In this document: one piece after another, positions 20,196 to 31,004 of the stretch | Numbering within the stretch: the first letter of the stretch is position 1 | How the letters are laid out: the number at the start of each line of letters is the position of its first letter | Origin: Ceratopteris richardii | Taxonomy: Eukaryota > Streptophyta > Polypodiopsida > Polypodiales > Pteridaceae | NCBI GenBank assembly: GCA_020310875.1 | Contig: CM035423.1 | Coordinates: 142,105,723 to 142,169,722, forward strand | Reading direction: 5' to 3' | Length of the DNA stretch: 64,000 nt | Translations under genes and position numbers: made by a program | The notes under the pieces: model-generated | Seen by the model: only the letters and a program-made list of their open reading frames with translations | Told to the model about the DNA's origin: nothing | Databases searched by the model: none

Positions 20196-21640
20196 GAAGA
20201 AGAAGAAGAGCTAGTTGCCCTATTGCGCGAATATAGAGATGTGTTCGCATGGAGTTACAAAGATTTGAAAGGAGTAGATCCAGATATATGTTCTCATAGA
20301 ATCCCTATGACTCTAGATGCAAAACCTACAAAACAGAAACCTTACACGTACAATGATAACTACGCTGTGAAGATTAAAGAAGAAATAGATTGTTTGATAG
20401 AAGCAGGATTAATTTATGAAATTGAGCATACCGAATGGGTATCCCCCATTGTGGTAGTGCCCAAGAAGAACGGAAAATTGTGTGTGTGTATTAACCTTAA
20501 AAAAGTTAATGCCGCCACGATTAGAGACAGTTATCCTCTTCCTATCATGGAACACTTATTGGAAAGAGTTGCGGGCAAGGAAGTTTACAACTTCCTTGAT
20601 GGTTTTTCAGGCTATAATCAAGTAGCCATTGCTCCAGAAGATCAACGCAAGACGATATTTGCCACTGAATGGGGCATATTTGCATTTCGTGTAATGCCAT
20701 TTGGCTTAACAAATGCACCCGCCACTTTCCAGCGACTCATGTGTCATGTTTTTAAGGAATTCTTACGCAAGAGTTTGGAAGTATATGTCGATGACATATG
20801 TGCTCATTCAAATGTAAGACAGACACATATCCCTGAGTTAAGACAAATATTTGACAAATGTCGAGAATATCAGGTTTGTTTGAACCCAGAAAAATGCGTT
20901 TTCATGGTCAGACAAGGCAAAAATCTAGGACACATTGTATCAAAAAATGGAATCTCTACGGATGAGGAAAAAGTGAAGGTAATTGCAGAATTACCTAGGC
21001 CGACGAACATCAAAGAGGTACAAGCATTTATGGGTCATTGCGGCTATTATAGGAGATTCATACACATGTATGCAATCATAGCCAAGCCTTTGTACTCTCT
21101 TTTAACCAATTTTGAATGGATAGATGAATGTGAAAATTCATTCAATGAACTTAAACGACGTTTGTGCTCAGCACCTATATTGACTATCCGAGATTGGAGT
21201 AAGCCATTCCATGTACATGTGGATGCATCCAACTATGCCATAGGATGCGTGTTAGCACAACCCACGAATGAAGGTAACATAGATCTCCCCATAGCTTACG
21301 CGAGCAGACAATTGAACACAGCAGAAAGAAATTACACCACTACGGAACGAGAAGGATTAGGGATGATCTACGTGGTAAAGAAGTTTAGGCACTATTTGTT
21401 GGCAAACAAATTCAAGTTCTTTACAGATCATCAAGCCCTATTGTACTTAGTCAACAAACCATGTAACACAGGATGACTAATACGGTGGTTTCTATTACTC
21501 ATGGAGTACGATTTTGAAGTAGTAGTCAGGAAAGGAAAGACACATCTTAGAGCTGACCACCTTTCAAGATTAACCTCAGGAGAAGCTCCTCAAGGAGTAG
21601 CGGATGATCTTCCAAATGCATACTTATTTAACCTTGAGAT
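20196..21640 (+). pseudogene. Element A reverse transcriptase and RNase H
   Basis: This copies element RNA to DNA and degrades the RNA strand. RT landmarks are PIVVVPKKNGKLCVCIN, FLDGFSGYNQVAIAPEDQ, FRVMPFGLTNAPATFQRLM and the catalytic YVDD at 20784-20795, followed by LGHIVSKNGI. RNase H follows with HVDASNYAIG, TTTEREGLG and FFTDHQALLYL, which carry the expected acidic residues. A TGA at 21474-21476 (from CGA) breaks the frame near the RNase H end, where ...EYDFEVVVRKGKTHLRADHLSRL completes it. The domains are otherwise intact. I see no second, archaeal-type RNase H between here and integrase. Confidence 0.9.
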
Positions 21641-22489
21641 AGCACCAGAATGGGCTAAGCCTATAGTCCCTATTCTGACATACGGACCCAAGAATCCTAG
21701 GATAAAGATCAAAGAAGGAGAGATTACCAAGTCTCAGAGATACCAAATCATAGCAGGAAGCATATATAAACAGGATAATCAAAAGATTCTTGCTTGTTGT
21801 GTGGATGAATCAGAACATGCGAATTGGTTACAATTAGCACACATAGGTGCATTAAAGCAACATCATTCAAAACATCGAACATTACAGACTCTGCATAGAC
21901 TAGGAGTATATTGGCCTTTGATGGAAGCAGATGTCTACAAATTGTGTAAAGAATGCCATGTTTGTTGTGAAAGACCACTAGTAGAACATGCTACATTATA
22001 TCACGTGTCTCTCACACCAGACTGGAGCGAATCGTTAGTGACATACTTGAGGACGAACACATTCCCTCAAGGAATGACCTTAGCTCGACAACGTAGTCTG
22101 GAGCAGGAAGCTCAAGACTATTCACTTATTGGCGATAGTCTATACAAAAGAGGACGAGATGGATATTTAAGACAATGTGTTCATGAAAGCGATTATCTTA
22201 GCATATTAGAGACTGCACACCAAGGTGTTGCAGGAGGTCATTTTGGACCCAATAGGATAATCAAAGCCATCCTCTTTGCAGGATTATGGTGGCCCACTCT
22301 TCACATGGATGCTCATACCTATGTTAAGAGATGTGATGTGTGCCAAAGAACTCAGTTTCCTACTCGCAGAGATGGAATGCCATTGAAACCCATGATGGGA
22401 GGACGTGCATTTTCTAAGTGGGGTATAGACTTTGTAGGACCCATTAACCCCCCTGCAAAAGGTACACATGCTGAATACATTATTGTCGC
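21641..22489 (+). pseudogene. Element A integrase, N-terminal half
   Basis: After a linker, integrase begins with its zinc-binding domain: AHQGVAGGHFG and CDVCQRTQ give the HHCC set. The core starts with WGIDFVGPIN, the first catalytic Asp codon being at 22428-22430. The sequence stops at VA (22489), where element C inserted, and resumes in phase at 37348. An extra upstream HHCC-like segment lies at about 21830-21975 (HRLGVYWPLMEADV, CKECHVCC), so part of the integrase N-terminal region seems to be present twice. Confidence 0.85.
22485..22489. repeat. Target site of element C, left copy
   Basis: GTCGC precedes the TG of the left LTR of C. On the right side TCGC (37344-37347) follows the LTR end. 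The repeat is therefore four clear bases, or five with one mismatch (GTCGC against ATCGC). Taking out C with one copy restores the integrase frame of A. Confidence 0.8.
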
Positions 22490-23582
22490 TGTCGGGAAGA
22501 TTTGCATCTTCCAATTGATGACCCGAAAAATTAAAATATTTATTGGTGAATTCTAAACCTCTTTTATATCACTGTTGTTCAGTTGTGTTGATTGGATTAA
22601 CTATTTTGAAAGTGTTTTCAGGTATGAAGGATGAAGCAGGACATATGTTCATGTTAGGGTTTACTCTAATTACTCATTTAATGAGAATTTCCTATTTTTA
22701 CATTCAAGAATTATGGGTATTCAGCTTAGGGTTTCTTGAATTCATGTGTTGTTTATAAGATTTGGTTAATGTTAAGGGTTTAGATGATTTTAATGGGTTA
22801 AAGCTAGGGTTCAGAAGGATTTTAATGGTCTAACCCAAGGGGGTTTATGGGTTTCCAATAGGTTTTCTAGGGTTTTACTATATTTAAAGGTTAACATAGA
22901 TGTTATTCAAAAACATTAATATCTAAATTACATATTTATTAAACATTAAATTATATGTGTATTTAAATACTAAGGTTCTAATTAATTAAACCCTTAAACT
23001 AAGCTTAAATTAATTGATTTATTTAAATAAGAAATATAGGCTAATTAGATTAAAATGATTAATTAAATGGATAAATAACTAGTGGACTATATGAGTGCTA
23101 GGAAAAAGAATGGCTTATATAAGTTGTGTAACTAAAGAGATTTAAGGAGTGGTCTCAATAGAAGATGCACTTAAAGTGAAAAAAGTTGGTTAAGAGAAAG
23201 AGTGGAGAGAATTAGTGAAGATGAACAGAGAGGAGTAGAAATTAAGTGTAATTAAAGTAGAAAAGTTAAACTGGAAAGTGTGGTGGAAGTAAGGAGATTA
23301 AAGTGTGGTTGTAGATTAAAAGTTAAAACTAAAAAGAGTGGTTTAGAAATGACTTGTGTATGTATTTAAATGAGTGTTGAGCTCAAGTTTCTCATAATGT
23401 TTCTTTGCAGGTACTTTCTCCTGCTCTTTACTTTCTTCTGTTTTTCCTTCTTTCTCATTAGACCCTCCTAGTGCTCCGGATATTAAGCCATCATGTACTG
23501 CTGTGTATGATGATCTTGATGTTGATTGTCCGGCTGGAAGCATGCCCATGCCTATTCCATGGCTTGGTCTGGGTCCTTGCAG

Positions 23583-23981
23583 CAGTGTGTGTATGTGATG
23601 TGTGTGTATGTGATGTGTGTATGTGCGGGTGTATGAGGTGTGTATGTGATATGTGTGTGTGCGTGTATGATGTGATGTATGTGTGTATGTGATATGTGTG
23701 TGTGCGCGTGTATGATGTGATGTGTGTGTATGTGATGTGTGTATGTGCGGGTGTATGAGGTGTGTATGTGTCTATGTGATATGTGTGTGTACGCATGTAT
23801 GATGTGATGTATGTGTGTATGTGATATGTGTGTGCGCGTGTATGATGTGATGTGTGTGTGTATGTGATATGTGTGTGTGCGCGTGTATGAGGTGTGTATG
23901 TGTGATGTGTATGTGATGTGTGTATGTGCGCGTGTATGAGGTGTGTGTGTGATGTGATGTGTGTGTGATGTGTGTGAGAGA
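23583..23981 (+). repeat. GT-rich minisatellite in 5' LTR of C
   Basis: About 400 bp of TGTGTGTATGTGATATGTG-type sequence with longer units near 110 bp, each marked by TGTGCGCGTGTATGATG or GCGGGTGTATGAGG. The right LTR has the matching tract at 35122-35505. Long reading frames through it are artefacts of the repeat. Confidence 0.9.
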
Positions 23982-24494
<513 letters not shown>

Positions 24495-24635
24495 AAATTG
24501 TTAAGTTAATTTAGTTATCTTATTGCATAAATCATTTTTTTTAGGTATTTAATGTGTTAATTATTATGGAGTAATACTTAGAGAATATGAAAACATTAAT
24601 TGGCTTAGCTAGTTACTTATGAATGCATGAGTTAG

Positions 24636-25737
24636 TGTTGGATGTGATGGCTAGATACACTTAGAAGATCAAGCTGGTGCTGCAAAACCTGCTTCACACC
24701 TACCCTCCTTTGACTCCAGATATGCTTAGTAGACTTCTTGAGCTTCCAAATGACACCAAAATATGCTATATGTACTTTGGAAATGAGTTGAGTAATGACT
24801 AGATCAAAACAGACTACTTGTGATTTCAAGAATCCTGAAAAACTTGCTATATTGGTACTGACACCTGCTCGGAGTTATGCTCAGTGTGACCAGCACACTT
24901 AAAATTGATCTAATTGCTTTTGGGCATAATCAATTAGCTTAACAAGCTTTCATTTGCAAGTGTAATGAGAGGAAATGACAAACTACACTCTGAGAAATCA
25001 ATTTAGCAAACTTAAGATCATCCCCGACATTTTAGGAACTGTACAGAGAAATACCAGAGATCACTTCGAGCACGATTTCTCCCAGATGGTTGATCCAATA
25101 ACCTTCAAATTTTGTAGCCATATAGTATGCTTCAAGCTTGTTCCAATGTGCTTTGAATCATCCAATTTGGTTCAGTAGATCTTAAGATATGTCCTGTTGA
25201 AGTTGACAGAGTTGAAGAGTACACTCAGAGAAACCAGAAATTGTGAATGTAAGTATATTGATTAAATCTAAAGATTGTACATTCCCATTGGCATGTAATG
25301 TGATGCTCAATGGTACTCAGAGGTGTGGGCTATGGTGTAGCACTCACACTCTCACTGAATTTGTCAGAAATGCCTCGGGAGAAGTGAAGTGTGCCGCGAC
25401 TTTTGACTTGTAACTTATATAGAGATTGAGTGAGATTTTGAATTTCAAATTCATGTCAATCTCCTTGAATCATGTACCTAAAAGTGAATGAGATATTCTC
25501 TCAATCATTCACCCACTCAATCAATCAAAGTTTCCATGACTTTTCTCAAGTAGGTGTGATTACAAACTATTCCAAGTCACAATGACTTTTACAAATGAGT
25601 AAAATGGTAATAACCAATAGGAATAGGTTCCTATGGTTCTTTCTTCATGTAGAGACTTTCTTCAAGGGTTCCAAGCTTAAGCATTCCAAGGTTCCAATGT
25701 TCCAAGCCAATGTGTGTAGGCTTGTTTTGCACCAACA
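24636..25737 (-). mobile_element. Solo LTR of a copia-type element
   Basis: This is a 1,102-bp unit that starts TGTTGGATGTGATGG and ends TTTTGCACCAACA, flanked on both sides by GTTAG (24631-24635 and 25738-25742). It has no internal region. Its end resembles the ends of LTRs E and H, which fixes its sense as minus. A solo LTR arises by recombination between the two LTRs of a full element. It contains no coding sequence. Confidence 0.85.
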
Positions 25738-25742
25738 GTTAG

Positions 25743-27594
25743 AAGCATGCAAATCTGGCGGTAGTGATCCCCCCTTGGGATAAAACAACCCAAGTAGCCG
25801 AGTACCACTCAAGTAGCGAAAGATGCGCTTAACCGCTTTCCAATGCGTGACTCCTGTGCAATGCATAAACCTGCTCATCTGTGAGACAGCAAACTGAATA
25901 TCTGGCCGAGTAATGCATAAGTAAATCAAGCATCCAACAGCCTGCTGATAGAGAACAGCATCAAATGCATCTCCAGCATCATGAAGACTCAATCGTAAAC
26001 CTGTCTCCATAGGAGTGGCAATAGGCTTACAGTCTTCAAGGCCAAAACGCTGCAATAATGTGTCAATATATTTCGTTTGACACAAAGCCATTCCACCATC
26101 AACTTGCATAAACTGAATGCCCAAATAGTAATGCAAATGCCCCAAATCAGACATCTCAAATGAGGCATGCAAATCAGCCTTGAAATCAGCAATATGCTTC
26201 TCAAGAGGACCAGTGAGCAGCATGTCGTCTACATAGACAACAATGATCAAAAGCACATCATTAGCACGCTTAACATATAAGGTGCTTTCAGTTGGACTGT
26301 TCTCAAAACCATGTGCAATCAGATAGGCATGTATTTTCTCATACCAAGCACGTGGTGCTTGCTTTAAACCATATAACGCCTTCTTTAACCTGCACACCTG
26401 GTTTTCATGCCCTTTCTGCACAAAGCCACGGGGCTGAAAAACATACACTTCTTCATGCAAGTCACCATTCAAAAATGTTGTTTTAATGTCCAACTGATGT
26501 ACATTCCAACCATGATGGGCTGCAAGTGCACAAATGCTCCGAACAGTAGTCATACGGCATGTAGGTGCAAAGGTCTCATCAAAATCAATGCCTCTTTCCT
26601 GCGCATAACCCTTTGCAACAAGCCTAGCCTTATACCTATCAACTGTACCATCAGGTTTACGCTTCAGCTTGTATACCCACTTAGTGCCAATGGCCTTCTT
26701 GCCAGGAGGCAAGTCACATAAAGACCATGTACCATTCTTCATTATAGCATCATATTCAGAGTGCATAGCAGCCATCCAATTTTCTGAATTTTGTGCTTCA
26801 TCAAAAGAAACAGGCTCATTCTCATCACAGAGACTAGATGCAGCCATAGCATAGCAATCTGATGCAAAGGAGGTACTATGAGAGCCTGAACGAGTACGAT
26901 ATGACAAAGGTGCATCTAGTTTGCTGTCACGCAAAGTCTGCACCAGCCATTTTGGCATAGTTTTTGCATGTTCAATATCAGCTCTCTCATCAACAAGTGC
27001 ATCATGTAAATCTGCATCAGAAATGGAATGATCTGCATCATCATATGAAACCTGCAAAGGCTGAGAAGTTGCCTCATTAGGACCAGCACTAGCCTGTCCA
27101 CCTGTAAAAAGAGGCATCAAAGTATCATACATGTCTTTGGAGCTAACAGATGTCTCCTTAGTACATGAAAGCAATGGCTGAATAGCATCTTCCACAAAGA
27201 CAACATCACGGCTAACCAAAATGCGTTTAGTCTGTGGATGATACAGACGATAGTCTTTACTTTCAGAACTGTACCCAACAAAAATACATTTTATTGCCTT
27301 ATCATCCAATTTTCTACGATGTTGTTCAGGCACTAATGCATATGCCAAACAACCAAAAACACGCAGATGAGCAACAGATGGCTTGCGGTCATGCCAAGCC
27401 TCATATGGAGTGATAGACTGCAATGCTTTCGTGGGACACCTGTTCAGTACATATGCTGCACACATGACAGCCTCAAGCCAGAAACTATGTGGTAAAGCCT
27501 GACTTTTGACCATGCACCTTGCCATCTCCATGAGTGACCTGTTCTTTCGTTCAGCAACTCCATTCTGCCATGAGGTGTATACGGCACTATACAC
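25743..27594 (-). pseudogene. Copia D integrase end and reverse transcriptase
   Basis: Read on the minus strand, it starts with the integrase C-terminal half (WQNGVAERKNRSLMEMARCM and TPYEAWHDRKPSVAHLRVFGC). A linker follows, then RT with GTKWVYKLKRKPDG, QLDIKTTFLNGDLHEEVY, ALYGLKQAPRAWYEKI and IVVYVDDMLLTG with the catalytic YVDD. RT ends with AVGCLIYLCITRPDIQFAVS and GLFYPKGG. The sequence stops at PPDLHA, the start of RNase H, where it meets the flank of the solo LTR. RT looks intact, but without RNase H and a 3' LTR the copy cannot move. Confidence 0.9.
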
Positions 27595-28349
27595 TGGTGT
27601 TTTATCCCACGTTCAGCCAGGAATGCATTAAAATCTGAAGACATATATTCCCCCCCTCGATCAGAACGGAGGGTGCCCATTTTACATGCTGACAGATTTT
27701 CAGCCAAAACCAAAAACTGTTTGAAGCACGTGAACACTTCGGACTTTGCTTTGAGTGGATATACCCATGCATGCCTGGAAAAATCATCAATGAAAGTCAC
27801 GAAGTAAAGGTAATTTCCAAAAGAGGGTGTCTGCATAGGACCACAAACATCACTATGTACAAGCTGCAATTTCTGCATAGCCCGAACTGAACCATCTTTT
27901 GGAAAGGAAGAACGCTTCATTTTGCCCAAAATACAGCCTTCACAAACATTTTTTCCAGGTGCCTCAAGTTTGGGCAAAGAGGACACCATTTCAAATTTCT
28001 GCAGGCGTAACAAACTAGCAAAATTCAGATGACCAAAGCGTGCATGCCAAAGCTTTGCATCTGACATAGCCTGAGAATCATGAACTGCACATGCCGAATC
28101 ATTCACAGATTTTTCATAGTCTATGAGCTTATACAGCCCACGACATAAAATGCCAGAAGCAATAATCACATTGCCATTTGAGAGATCATGGACTGTACAC
28201 CTGTCATCAACGAATTTCACAACCAAGCCAATCTTGGCTAATGTAGAAACTGATAACAGGTTCTTTTTGATCCCTGGCACAAATAAAGCATCTGACAAAG
28301 TGAAAGAACTACCATCAGCAGTAGTCAGAATGATCTTACCAACTCCCAT
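27444..28349 (-). pseudogene. Copia D protease end, GAG-pre-integrase and integrase
   Basis: The minus-strand frame begins MGVGKIILTTADGSSF, the late part of a copia protease, and goes through NLLSVSTL. The GAG-pre-integrase/zinc region is LWHARFGHLNFASL and CEGCILGK. The integrase core is LVHSDVCGPM with the first catalytic Asp and LRSDRGGEYMSSDF with the second. The frame breaks near 27595, where the third catalytic region should be. The protease active-site segment expected just before MGVGK is absent. Confidence 0.9.
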
Positions 28350-29344
28350 AACAGGATAAGATTTGCAGACTCTGTTTTTGGTGTAGAGGCCTCTGCAACA
28401 ACCATTCCAGCCTCTTTCTTCTTTGCTTCTTTAGCAGCGAGTTTTGGACAGTTCTTTATAATATGATCATTTCCTTTACAGTACTTACAGAACAATTTCT
28501 GCTTTTCTGATTTCTTCTCATCTTTATCCTGGTTCTTCGATTGTGCAGCATTTGCAGATTTCTGCTTACTAGTAGAAGAGCTCCATTTTCCTTTGCCCTT
28601 CTGACTAGCCAGGAAAGCTTGATCTGCAACACGCATAATGGACCTGTTCTGCCTGGACTGATCTTCCTGCAACAGAACAGAGACTAATTCCTCAAATGAC
28701 AAGGCATTCGGATTGCCTTTCATCATCAATCAAAGAGTAGAGGCAAAACTCTGATATGAATCAGGAAGGCCATTCAGAACGGTCTGCACAAGTGAGCTAT
28801 CTGGTATAACCTCATCAGCAGAAATCAATTGTTCCTTCAGGTCTTTGATCTTTGTAAGAAAACTATCCATCGAATCACCTTCATTCATGTGCTCACTCTC
28901 CAACTGTTTTCGGAGGTAAGCAACACGAGCCTCATTCCTAGCCTGGTACAAAGTGGTAAGTGTATCCCAAGCATCCTTCGCTGTTTTGCAAGAGCGAATG
29001 TGAGGAATAATGGCACGTTTGACAGACAAAGCTATCAATGCATGTGCCTGGGCATCTCTGCCATCCCAACGAATCTGCTCTGCAGTAGGTGCAACAGAAA
29101 CAGAAGCACGAATAGGAATCTGCGGAATATCATCTTCGACACCATCTTCATCAGCTCCAACACCTGTATTTGCAATACCTGTCGTTACAGGTGTAACAGG
29201 ACGTCTTTCAACACCCTGCACAATGTTCCACAATCCTTTTGCAACCAGTACATGTCGCACCATATAAGCCCATAATGGGTAGTTGGTACCATCCAACTTA
29301 TCCTCAACAGCCAACATACGGAATACATCACTGCTTTCAGCCAT
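28325..29344 (-). pseudogene. Copia D gag
   Basis: Gag starts MAESSDVFRMLAVEDKLDG at 29344 and runs with LWAYMVRHVLVAKGLW, DAWDTLTTLYQ and LVQTVLNGLPDSYQSF, typical of copia gag (UBN2 type). A stop near 28735 splits it. The rest (28729-28325) carries a CX2CX4HX4C knuckle, CKYCKGNDHIIKNC, in a Lys-rich context. It then ends shortly after ESANLIL, where the protease deletion begins. Confidence 0.9.
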
Positions 29345-29685
29345 GGTCGGTGACTAAAATACCTTGATGCAAAAAATTGACTGTATCTCAAAAAGTTGAA
29401 CAGAACTGCCCAGACGAGTTTTGCTAGACCTGTAGCAGACTTCGAGACGCTTAAACTGGCGAACAGAAACTGGTATATACCTTTGGCACAAAAGGACGAA
29501 ATAGCCTGCACAAGCACTGTGATAGTGCGTTCGGAGGCTGAAACGAGCTCAGATCGCGATGTCGGCACCACAGAACGAAGCTGTTTTGATCTCGGAAACA
29601 CCCTGAGTATGCTCACCAAATTTTGTGCGAATCTGAGACTGCAAACGGAGGAGTGTCGACGGTGCCCTAAAAGAAGCAACGACCT

Positions 29686-29697
29686 GCTCTGATACCA
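29686..29697 (-). other. Primer-binding site of copia D, tRNA-iMet
   Basis: On the minus strand this is TGGTATCAGAGC, the complement of the 3' end of initiator tRNA-Met, two bases inside the LTR at 29700. Confidence 0.9.
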
Positions 29698-29699
29698 AT

Positions 29700-29929
29700 T
29701 GTTGGAGTTAGACGTCTGCGGAAGCATGCGAACAGCACAAGGAAGAAGAAGAAGCTTGGAGCACAACACACAAGACTGAATGTATTACTAGAGAATGTAC
29801 AAAGATAAGTAGCCCATTAGGGCAATAGGCGTATATACAAGCCGGGGGAAAAAAACCTCCTAAAGAGGGAAAAAAGTGCCCCGACGGTCCTAGAGTGTTC
29901 ACACACATCACTACCTAAATATATCAACA
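29700..29929 (-). repeat. 5' LTR of copia D
   Basis: This is a short 230-bp LTR. On the plus strand it runs from TGTTGGAGTTAGACG to TATATCAACA. It is followed directly by ATATCAGGAAG of LTR C. The matching target copy and 3' LTR on the left are deleted. Confidence 0.85.
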
Positions 29930-30156
29930 ATATCAGGAAGCTGTTGCTAGGTACGAGGCTGCCCATCCTTACGGTCCATAGTTATTTAAACTATTTAAAG
30001 ACCTTAGTTTCACTCATAGAAATAGGTAATTTAAATTGTTTTGTCATTAGAACCCTTATTTTCATAAGCCTGAGTTTGCTATAGACACCCCGCGTGTGCC
30101 GAACGATTTAGGCGGATGACTTGATCCACCATCCGAGCATCTCTCACGACCCGAAA
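29930..30156 (+). repeat. 5' LTR of element C, last segment
   Basis: This matches 37117-37343 of the right LTR: ATATCAGGAAG to CACGACCCGA-A. It includes the end of the LTR-borne reading frame, ARYEAAHPYGP then stop. The part corresponding to 36228-37116 of the right LTR is missing. Confidence 0.9.
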
Positions 30157-30157
30157 T

Positions 30158-30176
30158 TGGTGAACCCGACGTGAAC
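30158..30176 (+). other. Primer-binding site of element C, probably tRNA-Trp
   Basis: TGGTGAACCCGACGTGAAC lies one base after the LTR. Its reverse complement matches what I recall of the plant tRNA-Trp 3' end (CACGTCGGGTTCACCA). A second copy is at 30577-30595. Confidence 0.7.
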
Positions 30177-30575
30177 ATACAACCGAATCCGTAGAATTAG
30201 TGTTAGAAGAACTTATTAAGAACAATATTACTTCAGAATCATTAGTGTCTTTATCTTATGATCAATGTTTAACTACATTCCTAGCATTTTCTTCCATTGC
30301 ATCTCCTGAATCACAAAGTAGTGAAGATTTATTTCCACCAACTTTAGTTAGACAAACTCAACCAAAACCATTAGAAGCTACAATAGAAGAGGTAGTTAAA
30401 GATCAGATAACCGAAGAGTCATTATTGTTAACACCCAAACAAATAGCTATTGCCAGATATAAAGCAGCTTGTCCCTATGGTCCTTAGTCTGAGTCCGCTA
30501 TAGACACCCTGCGTGTGTCGAACGATTTAGGCGGATGACTTGATCCACCATCCGAGCATCTCTCACGACCCGACA
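30177..30575 (+). repeat. Second, diverged LTR-C end inside element C
   Basis: After the first primer site comes a stretch ending in a second copy of the LTR-C terminus: CGAACGATTTAGGCGGATGA to CACGACCCGACA, followed by a second primer site. It contains a 95-codon frame, 30200-30487, ending ARYKAACPYGP and stop, which matches the end of the LTR-borne frame at 36923-37168. It lacks about 80 bp present in LTR C between that stop and the terminus. It may be a piece of a related LTR picked up by template switching. Confidence 0.75.
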
Positions 30576-30576
30576 T

Positions 30577-30595
30577 TGGTGAACCCGACGTGAAC
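30577..30595 (+). other. Second primer-binding site in element C
   Basis: TGGTGAACCCGACGTGAAC, identical to 30158-30176, again one base after an LTR-like CGACA end. Confidence 0.7.
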
Positions 30596-31004
30596 AAACG
30601 GCCTTGCAGCTCAGGTATAAAATTTAAATTTTTCGTGCATGTGCATACATGATATCGACAGGTTGGATTGCAGAAGCTTCTTCATCCGTGGGAGCAGTGG
30701 CTTTGTCTTTGACTCCTTGCACTCTTCTAGGTGTTGAGGGTTGTTCCCTAGGGAACTGAGCGCCTCCACGAAGAGTGGCAAGTAGCTATCCTCATCTCGC
30801 CACCCCTTTTCATCGACATTAGAAGCAAGAACGTTTGCACAATCATCCATTAGCAACTGATGTATTAGATTTTGCAACTGATGTATTAGATTTTGATTCT
30901 ATTAAAAATTGTATAACCTTATACACAAGTCACTCTTTAAGCCTCTTCTTCGATTCAGATTCCAGGTATTTATATTTGGATTCTTTTTGCTTGCACATAA
31001 TTAA
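30596..31004 (+). other. Non-coding leader of C with possible captured fragment
   Basis: Between AT-rich flanks, 30650-30870 is clearly more GC-rich, and its minus strand is open for 88 codons (30877-30611) including GWRDEDSYLPLFVEALSSLG. I do not recognise the peptide. The segment ends next to a direct duplication of CAACTGATGTATTAGATTTT (about 30848-30889). A captured piece of a host exon is possible but unproven. Confidence 0.4.

Larger units (their letters stand above)
25743..29929 (-). mobile_element. Truncated Ty1/copia element D
   Basis: This minus-strand copia keeps its 5' LTR (29700-29929), tRNA-iMet primer site, gag, a damaged protease region, integrase and RT. It is cut off at the start of RNase H, and the 3' LTR is lost. 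Gag-pol is broken by a stop or frameshift near 28735, a deletion at the protease, and a frameshift near 27595. The fragment at 1-171 belongs to the same family. Confidence 0.9.
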
